A stretch of DNA of 64,000 nt from Mrakia gelida (Eukaryota > Basidiomycota > Tremellomycetes > Cystofilobasidiales > Mrakiaceae), in contig BRON01000018.1 in assembly GCA_024345305.1 (NCBI GenBank), positions 62,001-126,000 of the forward strand. The letters are read 5' to 3'. The position numbers were made by a program, and so were the translations under genes. Within the stretch, counting starts at the first letter, position 1. Each line of letters begins with the position of its first letter. This document shows, piece by piece, positions 39,816 through 53,087 of the stretch. A model generated the notes under the pieces. The model was given only the letters and a program-made list of their open reading frames with translations, was not told the origin of the DNA and did not search any database.

Positions 39816-42800
39816 TCATCTCAAGACGACCGTGCTGCCCAACCCTCTCTCCTCCACGATCCTCACAGCCGACATGACGTCGTCTTGGAAGTAGCTCGTC
39901 CCGAGAAGGTCGACGAGTCCCGAGACCTCGAAGAGCTGCATCTGAGCGGGTCGGAGGTGGGTGAAGAAGATGTGGACGCCTCGAGCTTGGTAGGCTTCGA
40001 CGATTTCGATGAAGATGGCGATGGATCTGAGAGGGAAGAAGAAGAAGTTAAGAGTAGGTCAGGTTGGTGGAGGGGGTTGGAGAGAGAGGGAGGGAAGCAG
40101 AGACTGAGAGACGTACGATGAATCGATCTGGAGGAGACGAGAAGACGACGGAGAGAAGTCAGTCAGGCTCGTTCTTATCGAGGGAAAGATAGTTCAAAGA
40201 AAGAGACAGTTGAACGTACGGACTCAACATCCGACATATGAATGACGACGACGCAAGCTTCCTCTCGGCGAGGAGCCTCGGAGGGATGAGCCTTGTTGGG
40301 TCCGTAAAGCTCGAGTCGTCGAAGTCGCTCTTTCAGCTGCCCCGTGTTGGCTGTTAATCAAAAAAGAGACCGACAGAGAAGACGGGTGTCAGTTTCCGTT
40401 GTTTCTGTCTCTTCTCGAGGGTCGAAGCAGAGGAAAGTCGAGAGATCGCGGAGCACGACGCGAGAGCGAGCGAAAGGAGTTCTTCGACTCACCAAAGTTG
40501 AGAGACTCTCTGATTCGAATCACGAGCACTCCAGGAACATCCTCCTCGGCTTCGGGGTTCTCGTCCTGGGAATGCGAAGCAAGGAAGTCAGCTCTCGTCG
40601 TCTTCATCTTCAAATCTCTCGCGCGTCGTCCACCGTCGCCTGGCCCCTTCGTGCTTCGTTCGAAAAGAGAAAGCGAGAGCTCACGATCGGCACCCATTCG
40701 TCTCCAAGATGACCCAAGATCTTGATCCTCGTCTGGGTTGAATTCTGAACGACGAGGATCAACGAGAACGCCACGGAAGCGACTAGACCGGTCTGTTCGA
40801 AGAAAGAAGAGCCCAGTCAGCTTCGACGTCGAGCGAGATCGTCGAACGAGAAGCTGTTTTGACGGGGTTGGCAACTCACCTCGACACCAACGAACAAGGT
40901 GAGAAGGAACGTTCCGAGCATCTGAGCGAAGTCCTTTCCAGCTGAGGAAGAAAGAAAAAAAAGGGGGGAGCGGAGAGGACGAGGAAGGTCAGTCTTCGTT
41001 CCTTCGAGCTCAACGCGTCTCTCGTCCGCTTGGGGAGCATCAACTCACCTCGAACCTTAGCGTAGAAGATGATCTCGTGAGGCACCTCGATGAGGATTCC
41101 CCAGACGACGAGGAGAACGATGGAAGACTGGTTCGAAGCACGACGGGCAAAGAGAGCGAGGTCAGCACGAGATCGCTTGAGAGGTTGACGAGGAGGCAAG
41201 GGAGGAAAAAACGTACGAGAACGCATTTAGGAAGGTAGAAAAGGTAAGGAAGGAGGAAGGCGATGGCGAAGAAGATGGAACCGGACGTGAAGACCCCGCT
41301 CATCTGAGTACGAGCTCCGAACTCTCCGTTGAGACGCGAACGGGTGAGGGATCCTGTCGAGACGAGAGAAAGAAGGGAGGATCAGGCCAGAATATGGATC
41401 TGGGAGAGGGAAGTACTGAGTAGAAGACTCACCGAAACCAGGAACGAGACCAGGGAAGAACGAGCTGTGAGGAGTCGCGTCGAGTCGAGCGAGGGGTCAG
41501 AACGATCGCGTCCGCGGAAGGTGGAACGAGAGAGATGAAAAAATAGCTCGACACGGACCTCGCGATGTTGGCAGCACCCAGAGCGACGAGTTCTCGGTTT
41601 GGCGAGATCGAGTAGCCGTACTTCGACGAGTTCTCCTTCGCCGCGACGATACTGTCGACGAATCCGATGACGGAGATCACAGCTGAGGTCGTCAACTGCG
41701 AGGGAAGAAAGAAGGGAGCAAAGTCAGTGAAAGATCACGAGGGCGGACTTTGCGCCTGAGACAAGGAGGCAGGGAAGGGACTCACCGTCCGCGTGAAATG
41801 CTTGAGCGTCGACGCTTTGATGGGGAAGCCAATCACTCCGAGATCTCCTCCTCCGAGACCCTCGATCTTTCCGAGGACGAGAAGACCCTCCTTGTCCCAC
41901 CCGAAGCGAGAGGTCAGGACTGTGGAGGGATGGGGGGAGATGGGAGGTCAGTCTCGTCGAGGAGAGTGGGTCGGCGAAAGGGACCAGAAGGAGGCAGAAA
42001 CGAACAGGTTGTGATGCAAACTCCAACAAAGATCTCAGGGATGAACTTTAAGAAGCCTAGTCCCTTCTTCTCCTTGAAGCTCTTCTTGGTGACTCGAGCG
42101 ACGATGAGGAAGGCGAGCGTCGAGAAGGCGACCTGAATCGAGAGTCGAACGCGTGAGTCTTCGGCTCGGGAGACAGAAGGAGAGAGAACGACGTACCATA
42201 GCTGTGAGCTTGTGAGTCTGAGAGACGTGCCCGACGAGGAAGGAGAACTTCCCAACCGTCGTCGTGGGAGGCTCAGCGAGTTTGGCGAGGATGGGTCCGA
42301 GTCCGAGCATTCCGATCAACTGAGGGAGCGAACAAGAGAGATCAGCTCTCCAGTCGACGGGAAGGAGATGATGCTGAAGAGGAGAGACTAACCTGTTCAA
42401 CGCAGATGACCACTCCTACGGCGGTGATGAACCCTCGAAGGAGAGCTCGAGACAAGACGACGTCGAGGAAACCAAGTCGGAAGAGACCAAGAGCGAAGGT
42501 GATGAGTCCGACCTGTGTCGAGAGACGTACCAAGCAGAGCGTCAGCTTCGCGGCAAAGTAGTAGAAGCCAGAGAAAAGTAAACGATGACTCACCTGCACT
42601 CCCATCCCAGTCGCGACCTCGACTCCGATCCTCGCCTTCGCAGCTGCTCCGAGAGGGTGGTGAGGATCTCGGTCGACCTCTGAGATGATCTCGACGATCG
42701 TGTTTCCGACCAAGAGACTGAGAGCGGCTTCGGGTCCCATGCTGAGTTGGCTGTGGGATGAGCGAGCAGGGATTCGAGAGTCAGCGCGCGATGAACGAGA

Positions 42801-44169
42801 AAGGAACGAACGCAAATGAAACGAGAGAAGAGACGAACCGACAAGTCCCAAGCACGGCGTAGACGAGTCCAGGGATGGCGGCGGAGTAGAGACCTGCGAT
42901 GGGTGAGAGGTGACCGAGTTGCGAGGCGTAGGAGATCCCTTGAGGGATGAGGAGGCAGGCGAGCTGTCAGGCGAGGAGGTAACGACGCGTTCGAGTCAGC
43001 GTGCTAGGAGACGGCTGCGTGAAGCGGTGAAGCAGGAGGGAGCTGAACTCACAGTCACTCCAGCGACGAAGTCTCCAGCGAGTCTGTCATCACGTAGAAA
43101 GAACAGAGTGACGAGGTCAGAACGAAGGAACGGGAGGGAGGGACGCAGGGTGGAGATGGGAGCAAGGTTCGTGACGAGCGAGAGGTGACCAAAGTCGTTC
43201 GTTCGACGAGGAGCAGAGATGAGGAGTACGTACAGAGAAAGGTTGTAGTCCGGAAGCCATGAGAGAACGGGGATGCTGTGAGAAGGAACGCGAACCAGTC
43301 AAGTCAGCGAAGAGGAATAACGAGATCTACGAAGCGAGCGAGGAACCGATGACGTTTCGGCAACAGGGAGGAAGGAAGGGGAAGTAAGAGGTGAGAGACG
43401 AGCTACAGCAGCTGGACGCGTCTTGTAGGGTTGGATCAGTGACACTGGATGAGGGGAAGGTTTTACGAGCTGTCTCTCGCTTAGACGATCTCGTCTGCTG
43501 ACTGCTGCTCGTCGAGGCTGAAGCAAGTCGAGCGACTGCCTTTGTCCAACCTCCTTCTTCCAGAGAGATCTGGTACTCGACTACCTCAGCTCCTATGCCT
43601 TCCATAGAGGGGAGATGAAGTGTGAGAGGGGTGTCCGAGCCATCCCTCCTCATTCGCTCGTCGAGAGGAAGGATCGCATCCGAGCTCGCCAGCTTGATGA
43701 GCTCGGTCCTTCCTTCCCTCCCTCTTTCTCTCTCCTCTCCACCATGCTCCCCTCTTCTCACTCTTCAAGAAGCCCATGAAAGCAGACGAAGAACGCTCTC
43801 TCAAACTCACTAGTATCTACTCCTCGTCTTGAGTGTATTCAACCTCTTCTTCGTCCTCTCTCCTCTGCCACCTTCCACTCCTGCCCCAGATCCCCCTCCC
43901 TTCCACCACCCTCTACTCCCTCCACTGGCAGCGCTCTCCTCCTCTTCAGGAACTTCATCGTCCTCCTCGTCCCCTATGGCACTCTCTACTCCTGCTCCTC
44001 TCGGTCCACGAGATCTTGAGCGAGAGAGAGAACGGTCGAGGTGAAGGAGGAGAGGAGACTCCTCCGTAGCTGGTTGAGCAGTAGTACCGAGGGAAGGGAG
44101 GATCGTAGATGAGGGAGAGCGAGAAGTGAACGTGGAGCGGTATTCGCCTGGAGGTGGAGAGGAGGTCAT
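39816..44169 (-). CDS. SulP-family anion transporter with C-terminal STAS domain
   Basis: SulP/SLC26 proteins move sulfate or other anions; a fungal branch (yeast YGR125W type) is vacuolar (family recollection). Twenty exons are predicted: 44169-43821, 43760-43331, 43275-43234, 43083-43053, 42963-42839, 42750-42594, 42512-42393, 42319-42197, 42132-42006, 41919-41786, 41695-41559, 41464-41433, 41353-41217, 41127-41049, 40941-40880, 40792-40685, 40565-40493, 40350-40220, 40127-40117 and 40026-39816. They total 2619 nt, or 872 aa. The N-terminus of about 250 residues is Ser-rich. The membrane core has LLIPQGISYASQLGHLSPIA, QLSMGPEAALSLLVG, SSFFPGLVPGFGSLTRS and FYAKVRAGKDFAQMLGTF. The STAS domain has VLVIRIRESLNFANTGQLKE and SSIAIFIEIVEAYQARGVHI. 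The QLSMGPEAALS motif resembles the vacuolar branch rather than plasma-membrane sulfate permeases. The junction of exons 1 and 2 uses weak signals. One exon is 11 nt. Confidence 0.85.
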
Positions 44170-45102
44170 TTTTGCAGAGGAGGGAGAGCGGGTGGGAAGT
44201 TGTTGGCTGTTGTGAGGAGAGAGAGGAAGAGTAGCGAGCTCACGGAGAAGGGCGAAAGCAAGAGGGACGGCGTTTCAGCGAGGGCAAAGATCAACAGGCT
44301 TTCGGATCTGAGTCCGCTTCGTAGAGATGGGAGAGCGTCTCCTCGATGGGCGAGATGTCGTAACAGTTGGTTCCTACGGAGCGAAAATTTCGAAGAAGGT
44401 CGGTCCTCCTCGAGCCAGTGAGACCGCGTCCAACTCACCTTGTCGCTCATCCTGTCTCTTTATTCTCCTTCATTTGCGAGACAGACTGAGCGAGGGCACG
44501 TCCATGATCTGAACAGAGACGAGTTTGAGCTCAAGGAACCTGCTCTGCACTTCCAAAGAGTCCGAAAACAACACGCGTCTTGAAACTGGTCGAGTCGTCG
44601 CGCCTCGAACGGATCCGAAAGCAAACGAGTCACCCCCTTATCGGTCACAGTCACCCTTCTCTACACGAGTTCTTTTTCTTCGTGACTCGTGGCATGTTCG
44701 AACGACTTTCTTCTCCTCGTTGTCAGGACGATACTACCCTCCTCGGCGAGCTCCGACGAACGATCAAGCTCACATCAAGCCTCTCCTTCCCTCCCTGCTC
44801 CCTTCTGAAGATCTGCTCTGGTTCAGAGAGAAAACCTCCACGTAGAGAGAGCCTGCAGAAAGTTCTTTTTTGTCAGCGATCCGGAACGGGAAAGGAGCCC
44901 ACGCGGGCCAGCGGTCGCGGTCGCCATGCTGGGCCTGTTCGAGGCGAAGGCGATTTGAAGCTCAGATTAGACCTTGCCCTTTCTTCTTCCCTCGACCACC
45001 ATCCACCCACCCTACCCACTACTCTCAGGTCCCCCTTCTCCCCCCTCCCCTACCCACCCCCCGTCAAGCTCTTCGACTTTCGTCTGGAGGCCTGACTGCA
45101 AG
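44170..45102. promoter_or_regulatory. Divergent promoter region SulP / ABC transporter
   Basis: A 933-bp interval between divergent start codons, long enough for two separate promoters. A C/T-rich tract from about 44970 to 45060 precedes the ABC gene. Several open frames overlap here without recognisable content. No operator is identified. Confidence 0.45.
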
Positions 45103-48100
45103 ATGGACCTGTTCTCTGCTCAAAAAGCACTCGTTTCGACTCTCCTTCCCTCCTCCTCCTCCACTTCCACGTCCTTTGGAACCCTCTCTGCTGCTTTCGA
45201 GAAACCGTGAGTGGGCACACATTGATATATATATTTCTTCTCTGTGTTAATCACTGCCTTATCTTTTGCAGAGCCCACATCCCCAAATCGTTCTGGCTCG
45301 ACCAACGAACTCATCTCTCCCTTCTCGGGCTGGTCTCCGTCCTCCTCCTCCTCGTCCAGTTCCTCCTCGTCCCAGCTTCCATCGCACTCTACAAACGAGT
45401 AAAACGATCTCGAAACTCGTCCTACCAGTCCCTCTCCTCAGCTTCGTCAGCCTCGTCGGACACGCTCGCGGAGGAGGAGGAGCTCGAGACCAAGAAGGCG
45501 TTGAAGGAGGCAGCCGAGAGCTACTTGCGAGGGAAAGGATGGGTTGGCAAGAACGGAGGGTGGATGATCTTGACTTGGAGTGTACTCAGGCTTGGGGGGT
45601 TGGTTGCGCTCGTCGTATTGAACACGTTGGCCGCTCTCAAGGCGGAGGGAACGAAGGAGACTTTGGTCGAGTTTGCCCTCGTTGGCGTTTACGTGAGTTG
45701 AGCTCTCTCCTTCTTTCCCTTTCCCTTTCAAGGTCGAGAACAACAGCTCACGGCAAACTTTCTTTTTCTTTTTCTGTAGGCTTACCTGTCTATCCTCTCG
45801 GTCGCTTCCATCTTCTACCGTCCTTCGGTCAACTCGTCCCTCACCTATGCTCTCAAAGCTCACATCATCACCGTCCTGCTCTTCGGTGAGCTCGCGCCTC
45901 TCCCCTTTCTTCATCTCCTGCCCTCGCTGACCCTCAACCCTTATGTTTCCCTAGTCTGGTTCGTCTACGCCAAGAGGGACATCTACCCTATGATCACCTT
46001 CACCATTCGAAGCGCCGACAAGCTCGACGTCGCCATGTGGATCCGACTCGGAGTGCGTTTCTCCTCCCCTCTCCTCCCCTCCCTCCCTCCCTCTCCTCTC
46101 TCTCTCCGATCTAGCTCCTTCCTGACCTCCATTGCTCTCTCCCTCTCTCCAGGTCCTCACCTTCACCGCTCTCTTCCCTCCTCTCTTCACCCCTCGACCC
46201 TACATCCCTCTCGACCCAACTGGAAACTCCGAGCCCACAACCGAACAAACCTCGTCGCTCTTCGCCATCATCTTCTTCACCTTCCTCGACCCTCTCGTCT
46301 TCTTCGCCTGGACCAGGCCCACTCTCGCCTACGAGGACCTCCCAGCTCTTGGAGACCACGATAAAGCTGTATACCTCAGGACCACGATGCTCTACCAGCT
46401 CGATCCTCACTCGAAGGATCCTCGAGCTCCCAAGAACAAGAAGAGGCATCTCGGTTGGAGGATCGTGAGGTGAGCGGGCTGGTTCCTTCAGACTTGTCTC
46501 TCTCTTAGCTGGTCCTCTTGACGATCAGCAGCTGACTCCCTTTCTCCTCTCGTCTCAATCCCTCAGGGTCTGGTGGAAAGAGTTCGCGATCAAGTGCGTT
46601 CTCTCGGTCCTTTACGTCCTCCTCGAGTTCGCTGCTCCCTTGGGAGTCAACCGACTCCTGACCTACCTGGAGGAGGAAGGGAAAGGAGCCATCATCAAGC
46701 CTTGGGTTTACATCGCCGCCATCGGAGTCGGACCTCTTGCTCAGGGAATCACGTTCAGTGAGTCCTTCTCTTGATTTCGCTTCCCTTCGCGACCATCGAA
46801 GCTCACCCTCTCCCCTCCTTCTCTCGCTTGTTCTTTCTTTTCCTTTTCCTTCCCAGACATCTTGATCTACGTCAGCACTCGATTCATGTGTCGAGCAGAG
46901 TCTATCCTCACTCAAGTCTTGTTCGAGCACTGTGAGTCTTCGTTTCATCCCCTCGTTTCGTTTCGCTCGTTCGTTGACGCGTCTTTCCCCTCCTTCTTCT
47001 CACCAGCTCTCCGAATCCAACTCCGAGAAGACCCTACTGCCAAGAAGGAAGGAGAAGATGGAGAACCTGCTAAGGCGGGAGGAAACCTGTGAGTCTACGG
47101 CGAGCCGCTCTTCGACGACGCGTCGTTTCGAGAGCTGAAACGAAACGTCCGTTCTTTTGCTGTTGCGTCCCTTCCCCACCAGCGTCGGTCAGATCAACAA
47201 CCACATGTCCTCCGATCTCGACTCGCTTATCGGGGCTCGAATGGTCATGCTCCATGCTATCTCGGCTCCCCTCGGAATCGCTGTCTCCGTCTTTGGACTG
47301 TACAAGATCTTGGGGTGGAGTTCGTTCGTTGGGATTTCGTTCTTGAGTGAGTCCTCCCCCCCCCCCCCCCCCCCCCCTCCGTTTTTGCTTCTCGACTGGG
47401 TATATGCAAATCGGTGGGCGTGAGTAGGCAAGAAGGAAACGAGAACGCTGACTACTTCTTCGCGCGAACGCACGCGTTCGACCCAAAACAGTCCTCACCT
47501 CGCCTCTTCCTGCCAAGCTCGCTATCCTTCAACATGGAACTCAGAAGCTCGTACGTATTCGCACTCTCCTCGATTCTTTCTTCTCGGTCGGCTGGAGGAG
47601 CGGGTACAAGACTTCTCGGACCTCGTTCGTCGTGCCTCGCTGACTCGTCGTCCGTCTTCGCTCGTTTCCCCCTCCCTCCAGTTCACCGACGCCGCCGACG
47701 CTCGAGTGACCCGAATCACCGAAGCTATTAACAGTCTTCGAATCACCAAGATGTTTGGAATCGAGGAGGTCAGTGATCTCTGATCTTCGGCTCGTCTCGA
47801 AGAGGAGGAGCGCTGAACTGACGCGACGCTTTCTCTCTTCCGTTCTCGCAGAACGTCAAGGCCTCGATCCAAGAGCTCCGAGCCAAGGAGCTGAAGCTCA
47901 ACAGGAAGAGGAAACTCTTGTCTCTCGGAATGAGCGTCGCCAACTACACTCTTCCCCTCCTCGTCATGGTCGTCACCTTCGCCTGCTTCGCCGTCGTTCA
48001 GAAGGGAAACTTGACTGCCTCCAAGGTCTTCTCCGCCATCTCAGTCTTCGCCATCTTCTCTCAGTCTCTCGGGACGATCTTCCAGATCTCGCAGTACATT

Positions 48101-51100
48101 GAATCCTGTGAGTCTAATCTCGCCGTCCTTCCTCTCTCCCTCCCTTCTGCCTTTCGCCTTTTTCTCGAGTTGACGCCTTTTTCCTCCCTTCATCCTCAGA
48201 CGTCGCTCTCGGTCGTATCAACAAGTTTCTCCAGGAGACCGAGCTCATCGATCGACACATCCCTGGAGCCGTCGAACCTGCCGTCGAGGACCCTGAGTAC
48301 ATTGGATTCGAGAACGCGACCTTCGCCTGGCTCAAGAACGCGCCCGAGGGAGACGAGACCGTCAGGAACTTCAAGCTTCATCTCGACGATCTCAAGTTCA
48401 AGAAGGGCAAGGTCAACCTTATCGAGGGACCTGTGAGTTCGATGTTTGAGAGGGACGAAAGTGAGCGAGCGAACGAACGAGCGAGGATCGAGCTGACTTT
48501 TGCGTTTCGTTTCACCTCTCGTTCGTTCTCTAGACTGGATCAGGAAAGACCTCTCTCCTCATGGCACTCTTGGGAGAGATGCACTTCGAGCAGAAACCCG
48601 GATCTTCGTTCTCCCTTCCTCGAGCTGGAGGAGTCGCCTACGCCGATCAGCAGTCCTGGCTTCAGAACCAAACCCTTCGAGACAACATCCTTTTCGGCTC
48701 GCCCTACGACGAGGAGAGGTACAATAAGGTCATTCATCAGTGTGCGCTTGAGAGAGACTTCAAGTTGTTCGATGCTGGAGACGCGACTGAGGTTGGAGGT
48801 TCGTTTGGTTTCGACTTCGACTTCGACGCGACTCGAGGCTGACGCTGACTCTTTGCTGTTCGGTTGGGGGTTGATGGTGAATAGAGAAGGGTTTGACTCT
48901 CTCTGGTGGACAGAAGGCTAGGATCACTCTCGCTCGAGGTATGTTTCTTCCTCTCGTACTCTGCTTCTCGATCGTCGACTTTCGCTGACCCTTCCTCCCT
49001 CTTCCTCCCTCGCAGCCGTGCGTTGCTTTCTTCCTCGTTCAAACGCTTCCCCTCCCGCATCACTGAATCCCGACGCCCTTTTTCGACTCACAGGTTTACA
49101 GTCCAGCCAACATCCTGCTCCTCGACGACATCCTCTCGGCGTGAGTCGAATCACGAACTCCTCCCCTCGTTTCGCCCCCAACCGTTGCTCACCTCTCTTC
49201 TTCTTCACCATCTTCACCCAAACTAGTCTCGACGTCCAAACTTCCCGCTTCATCATCGACAACTGCCTTCGAGGAGATATCCTGAAGGGTCGAACCGTCA
49301 TCCTGATCGTCAGTCGTCTCCATCTCGCGTTCTTCCCTCGACGAAGACTGATCCGCCCCCCCTCCTTCCTTCAGACTCACCACATCGCCATGGCCGGACC
49401 CGCCGCCGACTACGTCGTCACTCTTCGAGATGGACGTGTCAAAGCCCAAGGATCCGTCAACGAGGTCCTCAAGACCGACCCTGCTCTCTTCGTCGAGGAG
49501 AAGTTGGACGAAGGTTCGTTCGAGTCGCGTCTTTCTCGACTTCATTGACCTGACCTCTTGCTCTTTGGTGAACTCCAGGGAAAGCCGAAATCGCTGCTGA
49601 GATCGATGCTCTCGAGGGTCCCGTCGACGCTCCGGCTGAGAAACCTGTCGCGAAGGATGGAAAGCTCGTCCTCGCTGAGGAGAAGGTGCGTTCGCGACCG
49701 ACTTCCCTCCTTCTCTCTTTCGATCTCGCGGCTAACCCTCGGTTATCTTTTTTCTTCATCTTCCAGGCCGAAGGTCGAGTCTCCCGTCAAGCCGTCAACC
49801 TCCTCATCTCCTCTCTGGGAGGCTGGGTGTTCTGGGTCGTCGTCCTCGGATGCATCGTTCTCGATCAGTTCCTCGTCCTCGCGCAGACCTGGTGGTTAGG
49901 CCAGTGGGCGAATCAGTACGATCCTCGACACCCTGAGGATGCTTCTAAGGTTTCGGTGAGTCTCTTTTACCCCGAAGAAGGAGAGGAAAGAACGAAACGA
50001 TGAGTCTTCGCGAGCCAAACGCCACAGAACTGACGCGCTCTCGCTCTTCTTTCTCTTCGCCGTTCTCAGGTCAAGTTCTACCTCTTCTACTACTGCATCC
50101 TGGTCCTCGGAGGAACGGCTGCCATGAGCATCGGTTTCGCTGTTTGGGCTGGAGGGGCTGTTCGAAGGTTCGTTGTCGCCGCCGTTCTCGCCTCGACCGC
50201 GACTTCGAAGCTGACTCTTCTTTTCTCGCTCTTCCCTTTCACAGTGGAATGGTCATCCACCAGAAGCTTTTGACCAGCGTCTTCTCTGCTACTTTGCGAT
50301 GGCTCGACAGTTCGTTCTCGTCTTCTTCGAGGATGAACCAAACGCGATCGAAGAACTGACGACGCGTTATCTCCTCTTCTTCTCGTCTCTCTTTCAGTGA
50401 CTCCTCAGGGACGAATCATCTCTCGATTCACTCGGGATATGCGATCCATTGATGGAGAGTGAGTAGCGCCTTCTTTCGCGCTTGGACATTCGGTAGGAAG
50501 CAAGCGAGCGCGAAGGATCCTCGTAAATCCTGACCGAGTCTTCCTCTCCTCCATTCAGGTTCACGGAGCTCACGAGCGCAGTCCTTGATATGGGGATCAC
50601 TCTGGTCGTCAAACTCGCCGGTATCACCTTCGTCGTTCCCTGGTTCTCCGCCGCAGGACTGATCTTGGTCGTCTTTGGATCGATGATCGCTGAGCTCTGT
50701 GAGTTGCCTCGGCCTTCCCCTTATCTTGTCTCCTCGAAGCTAAAACCTCGGTTCCTTTTCTCAGACATCCACGCTCAACTCTCTTGCAAGCGAGAGATGA
50801 GTAACGCGAAGTCGCCTCTGTTCTCTCACTGTCAGTCTGATCTTTTTCGCAAAACCGCGTCGATCGAACAAGCTGACCCTCCCTTCTCCGTTCTTCTTCT
50901 TTCCCGCAGTCGGAGACGCCATCGCTGGTCTCGTCTCTGTTCGAGCCTACGGTGCTGAGAAGCAGGTCCGAGCTGAGGGAGTCAAGCGGGTCGATCGTTA
51001 CATGAGGACCATCGTCGTCGTGAGTTCCGTTTTGTTTCGTCGCGTCTTGGCGTGAAAGCTCGACCCTGATCTTTTCCCACCCCTTCGAATGCCTAGTTCT

Positions 51101-52883
51101 ACAACCTCAACCGATGGTGCAACGTCCGATTCGACTCTCTCGCCGCCGTCTTCTCCTCCGCTTTGGCTGCCTACCTCGTCTACGGGCCTGGAGAGCGAAC
51201 TGCCGTGAGTTCCAGCTTCCTCCTCGACTTTAGGTCGGAACGAACTTCGCTGACTTTCCTTCTCCTCAGTCCGCTATCGGATTCACTCTCAGTGTCTCGG
51301 TTCAGTTCTCGACCTTGATCCTCTGGTTTGTTCGAGTCCTCAACGTACGTGGAATCATCTCTCTTTTCCCTTCGACGTCGCAGCGACTTCGCTGACCTTC
51401 AGTTCGGAACGATTCGGTACTGCAGATGTGGGAGGTCGCTGGAAATTCCGTCGAGCGAGTTCAAGACTACCTAATCATCGAGAAGGAGAAGGCGAGCATT
51501 CCCTCCGGCGTGTGAGTATACTTCTTCCATCTTTGCTCCTCCGCTCCCTTTTAGAGACGCGTTCGAGAGAGAAAGACTGGTTCGCTGATCTCGCTCCTTG
51601 CTCTCCTTCCTTCTTCGTCCTTTCCTCAGCCCTCCTGCGTACTGGCCTGCTTCGGGAAGCATCAAGATCGAGAACTTGAGCGCTCGGTACTCGCCCGATG
51701 GTCCTCTCGTTCTCGAAGACATCAACCTCGAGATCAAGAGTGGAGAGAGGATTGGAGTTGTTGGGCGAACTGGATCAGGTGAGCAGATCTCTTCTTTTAA
51801 ACGAGGACGAGATGGGTGCCGAGTCGAGCGAAACGTCGAACCGAATCGAACTGACCTTCGCTCTCCTTCCTCTCCAGGAAAATCGACCCTCGCTCTCGCC
51901 CTTCTTCGACTCATCCCCACTACCGGAGACGTCTTCATCGACGACAAGAACTACAACGACATCAACTTGGACGCTCTTCGATCAAAGATCACCATCATCC
52001 CTCAAGATCCTACTCTCTTCTCCGGGTCCGTTCGACTCAACATCGATCCCTACGCCGAGCACGACGACGCCGTTCTTCTCTCTGCTTTGAAGTCGTCGGG
52101 GCTCACCGGACTTCAAGAGGCTAGCTCGGGAGACGGTACCACTACTCCTGGAGGACACGCTATCAATCTCGACACACCGATCACCGTGAGTGTCGCTTTC
52201 CTCGTCTCTCGAGCCTCGAGATCCGAGGAGCTCCTCGCTGACTTTACCTCCCTTTCTTTCTCTTATCAGGCTGGTGGAGAGAACCTCTCGTCGGGACAGC
52301 GACAACTCGTCGCGCTGGCTGTTCGTCCATTCATTTATTACTCGACGACGACTTGACCTCGAACTGACGCGTCTCTTCTCTTCTCTTCTGTTTCAAAGCG
52401 AGGACTGGTTCGAAGGTCGAAGATCTTCCTGCTCGACGAGGCAACTGCCAGCGTGGATTTTGCTACCGACACTCTTATCCAGACGTCAATCCGTTCGGAG
52501 CTCGAGGGAGTGACTCTCATCACCATCGGTTCGTCGCGTTTCCCTCTTCGCTCGCTTCTTATGCAACCTGAGCTCATCTTCTCTCCCGCCGTGTGCCTTT
52601 CATCTGTCCCCACCAGCCCATCGACTCAGGTCCATCCTCGACTACGACCGAATCCTCGTTCTCTCAGCTGGAAAGGTGGTGAGTGCGACGCGTTCCCTCC
52701 CGTTCCACTTCCCCCCTCGTCCCTGGCTTATTGACGTTATCTCACATCTTTCGCTTTTACTTCTTCCAGCTCGAATTCGACACTCCCAAAGCGCTCCTCT
52801 CCAACCCCAAGGGAGAGCTCACCAAGCTCGTCGACGCTTCGAGCGACGCGGAGGAGTTGCGCGCCATGGCGAACGGAAACTAG
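45103..52883 (+). CDS. ABC transporter, subfamily C (MRP type), full length
   Basis: ABCC pumps export or sequester conjugates and drugs using ATP, often at the vacuole (family knowledge). I read 36 exons from 45103-45206 to 52770-52883; the total of 4701 nt closes in frame (1566 aa). Layout: N-terminal membrane segments, TMD1, NBD1, TMD2, NBD2. NBD1: [10 protein letters not shown] (about 730), [14 protein letters not shown], and Walker [13 protein letters not shown], with Asp instead of the catalytic Glu. This gives one degenerate site, typical of ABCC. NBD2: GRTGSGKSTL (about 1345), [25 protein letters not shown] and TIAHRL. The exon carrying the end of LARA is only 2 nt (49016-49017). Exon 34 uses an AAG acceptor. 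A run of 22 C lies in the intron after 47346. Substrate is not predictable. It could belong to the Ybt1/Bpt1 or Yor1 group. Confidence 0.92.
47356..47377 (+). repeat. Homopolymer of 22 C inside an ABC-gene intron
   Basis: Positions 47356-47377 are all C, within the intron between the exons ending at 47346 and starting at 47492. Length variation or sequencing error is likely here but would not affect the protein. Confidence 0.85.
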
Positions 52884-53087
52884 AAAAAGGGAGGGGGAGA
52901 AAGAAATGGGTTCCGGTCTTCGTAGATATACATTTCTCTTTGGTATCTGGATGGAAAAATCTCGTTGTATTTACACTGCCGCATTTTTCTCGCGGTTCGG
53001 TCGAAGGCGGCTGAAGTCGAAACGACGAAGCTCACTTCCTCCTCCTTCCTTCGTTCCCTTTCCCTTTCTTTGCCTTCCAACCACGCC

